From an uncultured Methanobrevibacter sp. (lineage in GTDB: Archaea; Methanobacteriota; Methanobacteria; Methanobacteriales; Methanobacteriaceae), in assembly GCA_902774685.1 (NCBI GenBank), contig CACYJH010000010.1:1-44198 (forward strand): a stretch of 44,198 bases of DNA, in the 5' to 3' direction. Shown here piece by piece: positions 33,892 through 41,574 of the stretch. The notes under the pieces were generated by a model. That model was not told where the DNA came from. It did not search any database and saw nothing but the letters and a program-made list of their open reading frames with translations. Positions within the stretch are counted from its first letter, which is position 1. Every line of letters begins with the position of its first letter. A program made the position numbers and the translations under genes.

Positions 33892-34602
33892 ATCAACGAT
33901 TTCTACAGTGTAATTTGCTTCTTCGTCAATGTCAATCAAGACTGCATGACCCATTTCAAGCATACCTGGGTTTGCGATAGTGGTTTTACCCACCTTATCA
34001 ATGGAACATGCCTCATGAATATGACCGCAAATGTTGATATCAGGTTGGAATTCATGAATAGGTTTTTTAACACCTTGACTTCCTACGTGAGTTCCATCTG
34101 GAAGCTCATCTGCTTTAGTGTCAAATGGAGGTGCGTGAGTAAGTAAAATAACCACTCTATTAGCATCAGTATTTCCAATATAGTCATATTCAGCTAAAAG
34201 TTCATAAACACGTAGATAAATATGATCATCATCTGCTTCACCAGGAGTGTTGAATGGAGTTGGATTGGATCCTCCATAACCAAGAATAACTACATTTTCA
34301 TAAGCTATCAATTGATTGTGTAAGCAAAATGCAGGTTTTTCATCAGGACCACTTTCCTTGATTGCATTGCAGATTCCTGCAGGGTCACAGTTTCCTGGAA
34401 TTGCAAAAACATCAACATCACATTCTTCAACGATTTCATCGATGAATGGCTTTACAAAACTTAATGGTTCAAATTCAGTGATGTGGAAATCTGTAATGTC
34501 TCCTGCAATCAATAATGCCTTAATATCATCATCTTTTTTTATGTAATCAATTAATTTTGGATTTTTCTTACCGTGTATATCACTAATTGCTAAAATTTTC
34601 AT
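33883..34602 (-). CDS. Calcineurin-like metallophosphoesterase
   Basis: 239 residues. All metal-site motifs are visible: SDIHG (D8, H10), AGDITDF (D35), PGNCDP (N71), THAPPFDT and NICGHIHEA. The overall order fits small archaeal phosphoesterases of the YfcE/MJ0936-like group, often acting on phosphodiesters or nucleotides. The substrate is not predictable. AAGGTT precedes the ATG at 34602. It is not in an obvious operon with the next gene upstream (about 120 bases away). Confidence 0.88.
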   Translation of the reverse strand: MKILAISDIHGKKNPKLIDYIKKDDDIKALLIAGDITDFHITEFEPLSFVKPFIDEIVEECDVDVFAIPGNCDPAGICNAIKESGPDEKPAFCLHNQLIAYENVVILGYGGSNPTPFNTPGEADDDHIYLRVYELLAEYDYIGNTDANRVVILLTHAPPFDTKADELPDGTHVGSQGVKKPIHEFQPDINICGHIHEACSIDKVGKTTIANPGMLEMGHAVLIDIDEEANYTVEIVDLE

Positions 34603-34722
34603 TATAAAACAACCTTATAATTTTAAAGAATCCTCATGATATTATGAAAAAAATAAAAATAATATATTATATCAATATATTAAAAAAATATAAAAAGAAT
34701 TCATTCTTATAAAAATAAATGT

Positions 34723-35250
34723 TTATTCAGCGAAGAATGGAGCCATTTCCTTTAAAGCTGATTGGATCTTTGGCTTATCGCCATATAATGCAATTGTTGA
34801 ATCTGTGTCAAATTCCATTATAAGACCGTAATATTCAGCAATCTCTTGAACTCTATCTTCTGCAATTGGATTTTTTAAAGTAATTTTTGCATAGGATAAT
34901 CCTGGGGGAACATTTTGAATGAATCTGGATTGGGTGTCTGAAATCTTAAAAATCTCTTCTCCCCTATTTGCTCTTTGAAGCTTATCTAACCATTCTTCAT
35001 AAAAGTCCTTATCGTAAGCTTCTGCAAGGGACAATAGGATTCCTTGGATTTCATTTAAAGACATATCCGCTTTAGCCATCTCATTGATCATATCAGGATG
35101 ACTAGGGTCTTTTTTATAAAATCCTATTTGAGATTTGACCAAACCCAAATCCTTATTGATTTCCTTTGGAATTGGAATGCCTTTCTTATGCAATTCTGCA
35201 GAAAGGTTTGCCATAACCAGCCAAGATTGTTCAATAGGCAAAGTGCTCAT
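34723..35250 (-). CDS. DUF2096-type protein
   Basis: 175 residues, soluble and mostly helical in the first 110 (SWLVMANLSAELHKKGIPIPKEI, DMINEMAKADMSLNEIQGIL), then a small beta-rich domain (YAKITLKNPIAEDRVQEIAE, STIALYGDKPKIQSALKEM). It appears to belong to the methanogen DUF2096 family of unknown function. Its ATG overlaps the stop of the DUF749-like gene by four bases (35247-35250), so translation is probably coupled, with GGAAGGA inside the upstream gene as ribosome binding site. Confidence 0.78.
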   Translation of the reverse strand: MSTLPIEQSWLVMANLSAELHKKGIPIPKEINKDLGLVKSQIGFYKKDPSHPDMINEMAKADMSLNEIQGILLSLAEAYDKDFYEEWLDKLQRANRGEEIFKISDTQSRFIQNVPPGLSYAKITLKNPIAEDRVQEIAEYYGLIMEFDTDSTIALYGDKPKIQSALKEMAPFFAE

Positions 35251-35516
35251 AAATGTCCTTCCAATATTTTTAAGGTAGTAATATTGACTTTTGCATCTGC
35301 TTCTCTTAACTCTTTTTTGATTTCATTAAGATTGTTGTATCTGTCTAAAAAGAGAACATGGTGACTGCCGGTTCCTGTAATGTCTAAAATAGCGATTTCA
35401 TCCATGTCTTTAATTTCATCTCTACCTTCAATAGCTGCTTTGAATTGAACATAAGGACCATACTCTTCTGGAAGGTCTTTAAATCTAAATATTCCACCTA
35501 ATATTGCAATAAACAT
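35247..35516 (-). CDS. DUF749-type small protein
   Basis: 89 residues (MFIAILGGIFRFKDLPEEYGPYVQF...). A single alpha/beta domain with no membrane segment or Cys. The length and the FRFKDLPEEYGPYVQFKA opening fit the methanogen DUF749 family, whose function is unknown. TAGGAG is a clear ribosome binding site. It overlaps the DUF2096-type gene by four bases, so the two proteins are likely made together and may form a complex (inference). Confidence 0.78.
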   Translation of the reverse strand: MFIAILGGIFRFKDLPEEYGPYVQFKAAIEGRDEIKDMDEIAILDITGTGSHHVLFLDRYNNLNEIKKELREADAKVNITTLKILEGHL

Positions 35517-35888
35517 ATTATTTCTCCTAATTATAATTTATAATACTAATTTCTAGTTAAACCAGCAAAATAATACCAGCGAAACCAGTTAATTTTTATT
35601 CAAACTATATAATTTGTATTATATAACTAATATGAATATATTTTTAGTTATTGTAATTAATATAGTTTATTATTATACTAATAATTTTTATATATTGTAA
35701 TTATTTAATTTTATTAAACCTGTTTATAAATATACTAATAAAATTTAAATCTGTCATCAGCAGATCATCATTTTGAAAATAAGAAATTTTTTTCTATGCA
35801 TTATTAAAAATAGCAGTGATTGTTAGTGGATAAACGAACTAAAAAAATTGTTTAAAAAAAAGAAAATGATAAGTAGTAATTAAACTAC
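35517..35888. other. AT-rich gap between the DUF749-type gene and hdrB
   Basis: 372 bases. It contains the hdrB terminator at its right end and a short cluster of ACCAGC/AACCAG direct repeats at 35560-35590. No gene is seen. Confidence 0.5.
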
Positions 35889-35892
35889 TTAT
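35869..35892 (-). terminator. Terminator hairpin overlapping the hdrB stop codon
   Basis: ATAAGTAGT (35869-35877) and ACTACTTAT (35884-35892) are perfect inverted copies around a 6-base loop. On the minus strand a long T run follows (TTTTCTTTTTTTT). The TAA at 35889-35891 is in the stem. Confidence 0.8.
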
Positions 35893-36773
35893 TCTAATTT
35901 TTCGAGAACTGGAGTTGCGTCGATTAATTGTGCATCGAAAGTTAATTCGTCTGCGCTTAATCCCATAGCTAATCCGTATAATTGAGCTAAGTGCATTACA
36001 GGGAATGCGAAGTCAGTTCCGTATTTTGCGTTAACTTCAGTTTGACCTACATCGAATTGTAAGTGACAGAATGGACAAACTTCTACAATAGCGTCTACAC
36101 CAGCTTCAGCCATAGCGTCGAGTTTTTCTTTGGTGTAACTTAAGGTTACATCAATATCTCTAGCTCTTAAACCTCCACCTGCACCACAGCACATCATTTT
36201 GTTTTTGTAAGGTACAGATTTAGCACCAGTGATTTCTACTAATTCATCTAAGATGGTTGGGTTTTCTGCAGATTCTTCAATACCTACTTCTGCGGTAGGT
36301 TTTAAGAAGTGGCATCCGTAGTGTACAGCTACATTAATACCTAAGTCTTTGGTGAACATTTCAGATAATTTGTCAAGACCTACATCGTTGTATAAAATTT
36401 CTGCCATGTGTCTTACTTTAGTTTCACCTTTGTATTGTTTGTCAGTAGTTTCAGCTAAAATAGCGTTAATTTCTTCTTTTTTAGCTGGGTTTTCTTTTAA
36501 TAAGTGGTCACATTCACGTAAGGAACCGAAACAACCGTTACATTCGGTCATAATTTCTGCACCCATTTCTTCTGCAATAGCGAGGTTACGTGCTGCAATA
36601 GCTGCCCAAGTGGTTTGGTCAAAGGATCCGAATACACCAGGTGCAGGACAACAGGAAGCTCCTTCCATGTCTTTTAATTCAATGTCTAATTTATCGAATA
36701 AGATTCTAGTTGCTTTTTCGATACCAGGATAACGGTTGTTCATAATACAACCTAAGAAATATGCAATCTCCAT
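35889..36773 (-). CDS. hdrB: CoB--CoM heterodisulfide reductase subunit B
   Basis: 294 residues. It carries two copies of the cysteine-rich CCG domain that hold the non-cubane [4Fe-4S] clusters where the CoM-S-S-CoB disulfide is reduced: YFLGC ... ASCCPAPG ... ECNGCFGS, then VHYGCHF ... MMCCGAGGG ... VCPFCHLQ. This is the catalytic subunit of the HdrABC complex, which with the Mvh hydrogenase couples heterodisulfide reduction to ferredoxin reduction. It lies 22 bases after hdrC, with GGAG before its ATG. hdrA is not in the window, as usual for Methanobacteriales. Confidence 0.97.
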   Translation of the reverse strand: MEIAYFLGCIMNNRYPGIEKATRILFDKLDIELKDMEGASCCPAPGVFGSFDQTTWAAIAARNLAIAEEMGAEIMTECNGCFGSLRECDHLLKENPAKKEEINAILAETTDKQYKGETKVRHMAEILYNDVGLDKLSEMFTKDLGINVAVHYGCHFLKPTAEVGIEESAENPTILDELVEITGAKSVPYKNKMMCCGAGGGLRARDIDVTLSYTKEKLDAMAEAGVDAIVEVCPFCHLQFDVGQTEVNAKYGTDFAFPVMHLAQLYGLAMGLSADELTFDAQLIDATPVLEKLE

Positions 36774-36795
36774 AATAATAACTCCTTCAATATGT

Positions 36796-37779
36796 TTATT
36801 CTAATTCTCCAGTTTCCATGTTGAAACCGATTAATTTATCGAATTCACATGCTGCACAGATTTTTTGTACTTCTTCTAATGCTTCAGGGAAAGCATGTAC
36901 AGTTGGAGGTAATTCATCAAGTCCAATAGCTTTTCTTAAATCTTTGGTTTTGTCGTTGATTGGTACACCGTGACCGAATTTAATTACATAGGAACCAGTT
37001 GCTTTGTGAGCATCTGCCATGTATCCAGCTTTAGCTGCTTCGTTACGTGCCATTTTGATGATGTCTACGATTTTTACACTTCTAGGACATCTTTCTTGGC
37101 AGGTGTAACAGGTGGTACACATCCATAATGCAGGATCAGATACTACTTCTTCTCTGAGTCCTAATAAACATTTTCTTACAATTTGTCTTACTCTGTAAGG
37201 AGTTCTTCTACCAGAAGGACATCCTCCACCACAGGTACCACATTGGAAACAGTGGTCTACAGTTTCAATTCCAGCATCAACGAATTTTTGAGTAAATTCT
37301 TTATCAATATCATCCATTGAATATATATCATTTTCTTTTAATAAAGTCATATTATCGCTCTCTTCATTTTCTTCTGAAGCTTCTTCTTCAACAGCTTCTT
37401 CAGCTGCTTCTAAAGATTCTTCCTCTTCTGAAAGTTTATCATCAATTGATTCTTCCTCTTCATCTAAAGAAACTTCCTCTTCAGGAACCTCTTCAACTGC
37501 TTCTTCAACAGCTTCTTCTTCAACAGGAGCCTCTTCAGCTTCAACTTCTTCTGGAGCTTCCTCTTCAGCAGCTTCTTCTTCCTCTGCAGGAGCTTCAGCT
37601 TCTAAAGGTTCTTCCTCAGAAATAGTTTCAGAATCAGATTTTACTTCAATTTCCTCTTCTGAAGATGTCTGTATAGAATCAGCAGCTTCTTCAACAGATT
37701 CTGCTTCTTTAGTTAAATTTTTATCTATATCTTTTTTTGCCCCTCCGATGAGGGATTTAAGAGTATCTAACACAGACAT
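36796..37779 (-). CDS. hdrC: CoB--CoM heterodisulfide reductase subunit C with a long acidic N-terminal extension
   Basis: 327 residues from the ATG at 37779 (AGGTG nine bases upstream); a GTG at 37791 is less likely. The last 184 residues are a normal HdrC, starting MTLLKENDIYSMDD, with two [4Fe-4S] motifs, CFQCGTCGGGCPSGRR and CTTCYTCQERCPRS, that pass electrons to HdrB. In front lie about 143 extra residues: a short SVLDTLKSLIGGAKKDID helix, then an almost pure Glu/Ala/Val stretch. A weak internal start, ATG at 37350 preceded by GAGAGCGAT, could yield the standard-length protein as well. It is followed directly by hdrB. Confidence 0.93.
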   Translation of the reverse strand: MSVLDTLKSLIGGAKKDIDKNLTKEAESVEEAADSIQTSSEEEIEVKSDSETISEEEPLEAEAPAEEEEAAEEEAPEEVEAEEAPVEEEAVEEAVEEVPEEEVSLDEEEESIDDKLSEEEESLEAAEEAVEEEASEENEESDNMTLLKENDIYSMDDIDKEFTQKFVDAGIETVDHCFQCGTCGGGCPSGRRTPYRVRQIVRKCLLGLREEVVSDPALWMCTTCYTCQERCPRSVKIVDIIKMARNEAAKAGYMADAHKATGSYVIKFGHGVPINDKTKDLRKAIGLDELPPTVHAFPEALEEVQKICAACEFDKLIGFNMETGELE

Positions 37780-37804
37780 TGAAAAACACACCTAGGACAA
37801 TCAT

Positions 37805-37814
37805 AGGTTAACCT
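37805..37814. promoter_or_regulatory. Perfect palindrome in the hdrCB leader, candidate operator
   Basis: AGGTTAACCT, a 10-base perfect palindrome about ten bases downstream of the predicted transcription start. A near copy, AGGTTTACCT, and an everted AACCTAAAAGGT lie upstream of the promoter. Confidence 0.5.
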
Positions 37815-37845
37815 CACGTCCTTAATAATAATTATATTAGTATAG

Positions 37846-37860
37846 TATATAAAGGTTTTG
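37846..37860 (-). promoter_or_regulatory. TATA box and BRE of hdrCB
   Basis: The minus strand reads CAAAACCTTTATATACTATA. Transcription should start near 37822-37826, leaving a leader of about 45 bases. The 20-mer is identical to that in front of the SPOUT/ribosomal operon. Confidence 0.7.
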
Positions 37861-37872
37861 AAAAATTTTGAA

Positions 37873-37918
37873 AGTGTAACCTAAAAGGTGACACTCCTTG
37901 AAATCTTTAGGTTTACCT
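37873..37918. promoter_or_regulatory. Inverted-repeat cluster upstream of the hdrCB promoter
   Basis: AACCTAAA (from 37879) pairs with TTTAGGTT (to 37914). Inside it is AACCT-AAA-AGGT, and at the right end is AGGTTTACCT (37909-37918). A further AGTGT/ACACT pair flanks the left element. These resemble the leader palindrome at 37805-37814. Confidence 0.45.
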
Positions 37919-38054
37919 TAAAAAAAGCACGAAAATCCAATTAAGATCCTGTTTAAAAATCTTAAAAAATCTTAAAAATTGTAAAAATAAATAATAAAAA
38001 AATAGTAAAAATAGTAAAAATCAAAAGACTGGAATTATTAAAAAAAAAGGTAAG

Positions 38055-38078
38055 CCAGACTTTAATGTTAAAATCTGG
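38055..38078 (-). terminator. Terminator hairpin of the MarR-type regulator gene
   Basis: CCAGA (38055-38059) pairs with TCTGG (38074-38078), with an inner TTTAA/TTAAA stem. A run of eight T follows on the minus strand. It ends three bases before the stop codon and separates this gene from hdrC. Confidence 0.8.
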
Positions 38079-38080
38079 AG

Positions 38081-38518
38081 TTACATCAATTCAAGAGAAT
38101 TCTCAGATAGTTTGCTTAAAGTATGGGAAAATGCTTTCAATTCATCCATAGGAATATCGCCTATAACTTCATCATTCCAATTTCTGAATATTTTAAGCAA
38201 TTTTTCACAAGCATCTTGTCCTTTATCGGTTAGGAACAATAATTTTTTAGTATTGTTGTCAGCATCAATTTTTTTAATGATTAAATCTTTAACTAATAAG
38301 TTTTTAGTGGTTTTACTGATATTAGCTTCAGTTACATGAAACTTTTTAACGAGATCAATTTGATTTAAGCCTTCATTATTATAAATTTCCAATAAAATAA
38401 GAATCTCGCCAATGTTTATATCAAGGGATTCCATATTCTTTTTGAAATAGGATTCATAACTTTTGGTTAAATTTAATACATAATTCAAATGTTTTGGTAT
38501 TTTACTATTTGATATCAT
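38081..38518 (-). CDS. MarR-family transcriptional regulator
   Basis: 145 residues from the ATG at 38518, chosen because GGGGAG precedes it. The winged helix-turn-helix is clear: INIGEILILLEIYNNEGLNQIDLVKKFHVTEANISKTTKNLLVKDLIIKK (helices 2-4), a wing DADNNTKKLLFLTDKG and a dimerisation helix at the end. MarR proteins repress or activate nearby genes in response to small ligands. It lies 300 bases ahead of hdrCB on the same strand, so it could bind the repeats near that promoter (inference). It probably also controls itself; TGTTAACA stands at 38586-38593 in its own upstream region. Confidence 0.88.
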   Translation of the reverse strand: MISNSKIPKHLNYVLNLTKSYESYFKKNMESLDINIGEILILLEIYNNEGLNQIDLVKKFHVTEANISKTTKNLLVKDLIIKKIDADNNTKKLLFLTDKGQDACEKLLKIFRNWNDEVIGDIPMDELKAFSHTLSKLSENSLELM

Positions 38519-38943
38519 AAAACTCCCCGTAATATAAGAAATCATAATCTATGTTTTGAACAAATCAATAATTTTAGTTAGAATATGTTAACAGTCTTTT
38601 GTATAGATAGTTATATTTATTAAAATATAAAAACTTTAGTATGTTACTTAAATTAATTAAGTTTTTAATTAAAATAGTTATAATGGACATAAATAGATAT
38701 AAAGAAAAAATACACATTATTTCATTAAAATAAAAGAAATAATTCGTTTTTAAAAATATTTTTTCAACACATATTAATTAAATTCTAATGATTTAATAAA
38801 ATTTACTAACTGAATAAAATAATAGGAATATAAAATTTTTTTAAACAGTTGAAATTTCAGCAAAGGATAAACTACAAAAATCTTAATTAATAAAAAGAAT
38901 AGATAATTAATTGAATCATAAAAAACAAGGAATTTAAGATAAA
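38519..38943. other. AT-rich divergent region
   Basis: 425 bases between the MarR gene and the TGT-like gene. TGTTAACA at 38586-38593 is the only palindrome I noted. No gene is visible. Confidence 0.45.
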
Positions 38944-39678
38944 ATGAAACAATTTGAAATCAAAAGCCATGATGGCCCTGGAAGATATGGAAAGCTTGGA
39001 GATATGGAAACTCCAACATTAATCAACAAAGATGATTTTAATATAGCTAAAGACGAATCTTCAGCTTATGATGTTGAAAGGGAAATAGCTGAGTGGAGCG
39101 TTAATCAAACCATTGAAAAAGCTAAGGAAGTTGAAGATAAGGAAATAGCAGTTATCCAAGGAAGCAAATACCTCGATTTACGTATAAAATGCTTGAAGGA
39201 ACTTGAAGAGCTTGGATACAATGGATTCATAATAGCAAATGCAGACGAATTGCTCCTTCATCCAAGAGACTTGGTTGACCTGATTGTTGCCCTAAGGCAG
39301 AATATGAAATCATCAAGCTATTTGATCTTCCCATTTGCTGAAGCCCAATTCATTCCACTTCTTGCATACATGGGAGTAGATGCATTCTTTGATGATATCG
39401 GAGGATACTACAGCTATCTCAATGTTCTTATGAGCCCAACCAAAAACTATGACTTGAATACCTACGAACTCTATGAAATGACTAGAGAAGAGCTTGAAGC
39501 ATATAATAAGAATACAATCGACTTCGTGCTAAGGGAAGTTAGGGAACATATGAAAAACAGCAGTTTGAGAAACCTTGTAGAGGAAAGATCTGCTACAAGC
39601 CCACAGTATGCTTCTGCACTAAGAATACTTGATAAGAATTACTCTGAGTATTTGTTGGAGTATACTCAAGTCTATTAA
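38944..39678 (+). CDS. Truncated TGT-like protein (archaeosine transglycosylase/ArcS relative)
   Basis: 244 residues. The opening FEIKSHDGPGRYGKLGDMETPTLI and the segments VIQGSKYLDLRIKCLKELEELGYNGF, AYMGVDAFFDD and NLVEERSATSPQYASALRIL are family signatures of archaeal tRNA-guanine transglycosylase and archaeosine synthase (ArcS). Yet it is less than half the usual length. It lacks the zinc Cys cluster (only one Cys is present) and any PUA domain. It may be the N-terminal, non-catalytic TGT-like part of a split ArcS or a partner subunit. It is a single gene, with no good ribosome binding site apart from AAGGAAT. Confidence 0.65.
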   Translation: MKQFEIKSHDGPGRYGKLGDMETPTLINKDDFNIAKDESSAYDVEREIAEWSVNQTIEKAKEVEDKEIAVIQGSKYLDLRIKCLKELEELGYNGFIIANADELLLHPRDLVDLIVALRQNMKSSSYLIFPFAEAQFIPLLAYMGVDAFFDDIGGYYSYLNVLMSPTKNYDLNTYELYEMTREELEAYNKNTIDFVLREVREHMKNSSLRNLVEERSATSPQYASALRILDKNYSEYLLEYTQVY

Positions 39679-39701
39679 AAAAAAGTTAAAATAAATTAAA
39701 A

Positions 39702-39725
39702 AAAGAAGATTGAATAATCTTCTTT
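39702..39725. terminator. Bidirectional terminator between the TGT-like gene and xseB
   Basis: AAAGAAGATT (39702-39711) and AATCTTCTTT (39716-39725) are perfect inverted copies with a 4-base loop GAAT, in the short convergent gap. The left flank is A-rich and the right flank T-rich. Confidence 0.8.
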
Positions 39726-39742
39726 ACTAATTTTTACGATAA

Positions 39743-40009
39743 TTATTCTGTATCAAAATCAACAACATCATCGTTGTCCTTTACTATTTTTGCAATCGCT
39801 TTTTCTGCATTTTTTAACTTATCATCGCAAGCTTTCACTAAAATCATAGCCCTATTGAATTCATTAATTGCATCATCCAATGGAACATCACCTGATTCCA
39901 ACCTATTAACGATATTTTCCAATTCTTCTAAACTTTCTTCAAAACTGATTTCTTTATCTTCTTTTGCTTCTTCAAATGAAATTACATCTTTTTCTTCATA
40001 ATTTTCCAT
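39743..40009 (-). CDS. xseB: Exodeoxyribonuclease VII small subunit
   Basis: 88 residues, the typical size. The hallmark is ISFEESLEELENIVNRLESGDVPLDDAINEFNRAMILVKACDDKLKNAEKAI, two helices that pack against XseA. It also has an acidic 20-residue N-terminal tail. GGTGTGAAAT precedes the ATG. It follows xseA by 23 bases in one operon. ExoVII is a bacterial-type nuclease that trims single-stranded DNA from both ends, so the pair was presumably gained from bacteria by an ancestor of this lineage (inference). Confidence 0.93.
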   Translation of the reverse strand: MENYEEKDVISFEEAKEDKEISFEESLEELENIVNRLESGDVPLDDAINEFNRAMILVKACDDKLKNAEKAIAKIVKDNDDVVDFDTE

Positions 40010-40032
40010 ATTTCACACCCCAGTGTCAAAAC

Positions 40033-41574
40033 TTAATCTTTCAAATCTACAACTTTAGTGTTTACAGAACCGTCATCGAATTTAACTTCCAATTCATCAC
40101 CTATTTCCAAATCTTTTTTGCTCTTTATCACTTTATCTTCATGTTTCGTTATTGTATAACCTCTTTTTAATGTATTTAAAGGATTTAAAACTGATAATTT
40201 TTCCATATATCCCCCAACAGTATTTTTCTCATAAATTAAAAGTTTATCAGGATTTTTAATAATGTAATTATTTTTAATTTCCTTTAAGCCATCTTCTTTA
40301 GACTTCAGCAATTTATTGGAAGAATACTTAAGGTCTCTCAATACATCATCATAATCCCTTGATTTTTCTCTAATAATCAATTCAGGATTATTCAAGACAT
40401 AAGAATCCCTCAATCTTTCAAGCTTTCTTCCTTTAGTCTCTACAAAATTCCTTGAATTTATGCTTAATTTATCAACCAATTGATTATAATCAGATAATTT
40501 GGCCTCAAACAATTTATCAGGATTCTTAAAGATGAAGGAACTTTTTAGAATATTGAAATAGCTGCGATTGCTGTGAATCAAATCCTTTGAGCTTTCCCTA
40601 AGCCTCATCCTCAAAACATCCACATCCTGACTTTTATCTTCATGAATCCTATAAGGATTTGTAAATGTTGACCTTTTTAGAACATTATTGAATCTTCCTT
40701 TGTTTAATTCCAATTGACTTTTCACTTTAGAACTGATTCTACGATTCATGTTGTTGATTTTAGTTTTAATTTCATTGATGTCAGGCACTACCTTTTCACC
40801 GGCATCTGTAGGAGTGAATGCCTTTAAATCAGCAACATCATCGGCAATGCTATGGTCTGGCTTATGACCTATTGCAGTGATTATAGGAATTGGACAGGCA
40901 AATATTGCCCTTGCAAGATTTTCATCATTAAAGCACCATAGATCTTCAGGGCTTCCTCCACCTCTACCTACTATCAAGACATCCAAATCAAAATTTTCAC
41001 TACGTTTTATTTGTCTTATCAAATCACTTGGAGCATTTTCCCCTTGAACTAATGAAGGAAACAGCAAAACCTCACATAAAGACCATCTTGCATTGATCTT
41101 ACTTAGAATATCTCTTACTGCATCCCCTTTTTCAGCAGTCACAACACCGATTCTTTTTGGGAATTTAGGTATTGCCTTCTTTTTGGAATCATCAAATAAG
41201 CCTTCCTTTTCCAGCTTTTCATATAACTTCCTATATTCAACATATAAGTTTCCGATTCCATCTCTTTCAAGCTTATTTATCTTAAATTGATAGCTGCTGT
41301 TCCTATTTTTTGCATAGACATCAACAGTACCTTTAACTAGGACATGCATACCAGTTTTTATCTTAAAACCAAGTCCTCTATGAACACGAGGAAATATTAC
41401 GCAGTTCACTACACTATTTTCATCTTTCAAATCAACATATACATTTCCATTAGAATGATAAACTACTTTGGAAACCTCCCCTTTTGCATAAACATTCCTC
41501 AAAATAGGAGACAAGTTAATGACTTTTTTAATCCTCTGCGTAAGTTGAAAAATAGTTAAAATTTCCTCTTCCAT
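40033..41574 (-). CDS. xseA: Exodeoxyribonuclease VII large subunit
   Basis: 513 residues. An N-terminal OB-fold binds single-stranded DNA (about 1-105: VYAKGEVSKVVYHSNGNVYVDLKDE). The catalytic domain (about 130-290) carries RIGVVTAEKGDAVRDIL, VGRGGGSPEDLWCFNDE and AIGHKPDHSIADDVADLKAFTPT. Where bacterial enzymes usually have GHETD this has GHKPD. Residues 306-440 are three 45-residue repeats, each beginning with Asn-Pro, forming the helical arm that binds XseB copies. A beta-rich tail ends the protein (RGYTITKHEDKVIKS). It is co-transcribed with xseB, which follows after 23 bases. Confidence 0.93.
   Translation of the reverse strand: MEEEILTIFQLTQRIKKVINLSPILRNVYAKGEVSKVVYHSNGNVYVDLKDENSVVNCVIFPRVHRGLGFKIKTGMHVLVKGTVDVYAKNRNSSYQFKINKLERDGIGNLYVEYRKLYEKLEKEGLFDDSKKKAIPKFPKRIGVVTAEKGDAVRDILSKINARWSLCEVLLFPSLVQGENAPSDLIRQIKRSENFDLDVLIVGRGGGSPEDLWCFNDENLARAIFACPIPIITAIGHKPDHSIADDVADLKAFTPTDAGEKVVPDINEIKTKINNMNRRISSKVKSQLELNKGRFNNVLKRSTFTNPYRIHEDKSQDVDVLRMRLRESSKDLIHSNRSYFNILKSSFIFKNPDKLFEAKLSDYNQLVDKLSINSRNFVETKGRKLERLRDSYVLNNPELIIREKSRDYDDVLRDLKYSSNKLLKSKEDGLKEIKNNYIIKNPDKLLIYEKNTVGGYMEKLSVLNPLNTLKRGYTITKHEDKVIKSKKDLEIGDELEVKFDDGSVNTKVVDLKD
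40255..40659 (-). repeat. Three 45-residue repeats encoded in xseA
   Basis: Asn-Pro pairs recur at residues 306, 351, 396 and 441, exactly 45 apart. Shared positions are NPxxL or NPxxI, a Lys/Asp-rich start, a helix and a Tyr/Phe-Val-Ile end just before the next Asn-Pro. Confidence 0.8.

Noticed and set aside
37317..37625. 102-codon Leu/Gln-rich plus-strand frame inside hdrC
   Set aside because: It is the mirror of the Glu/Ala-rich extension codons, without a promoter or a start site.
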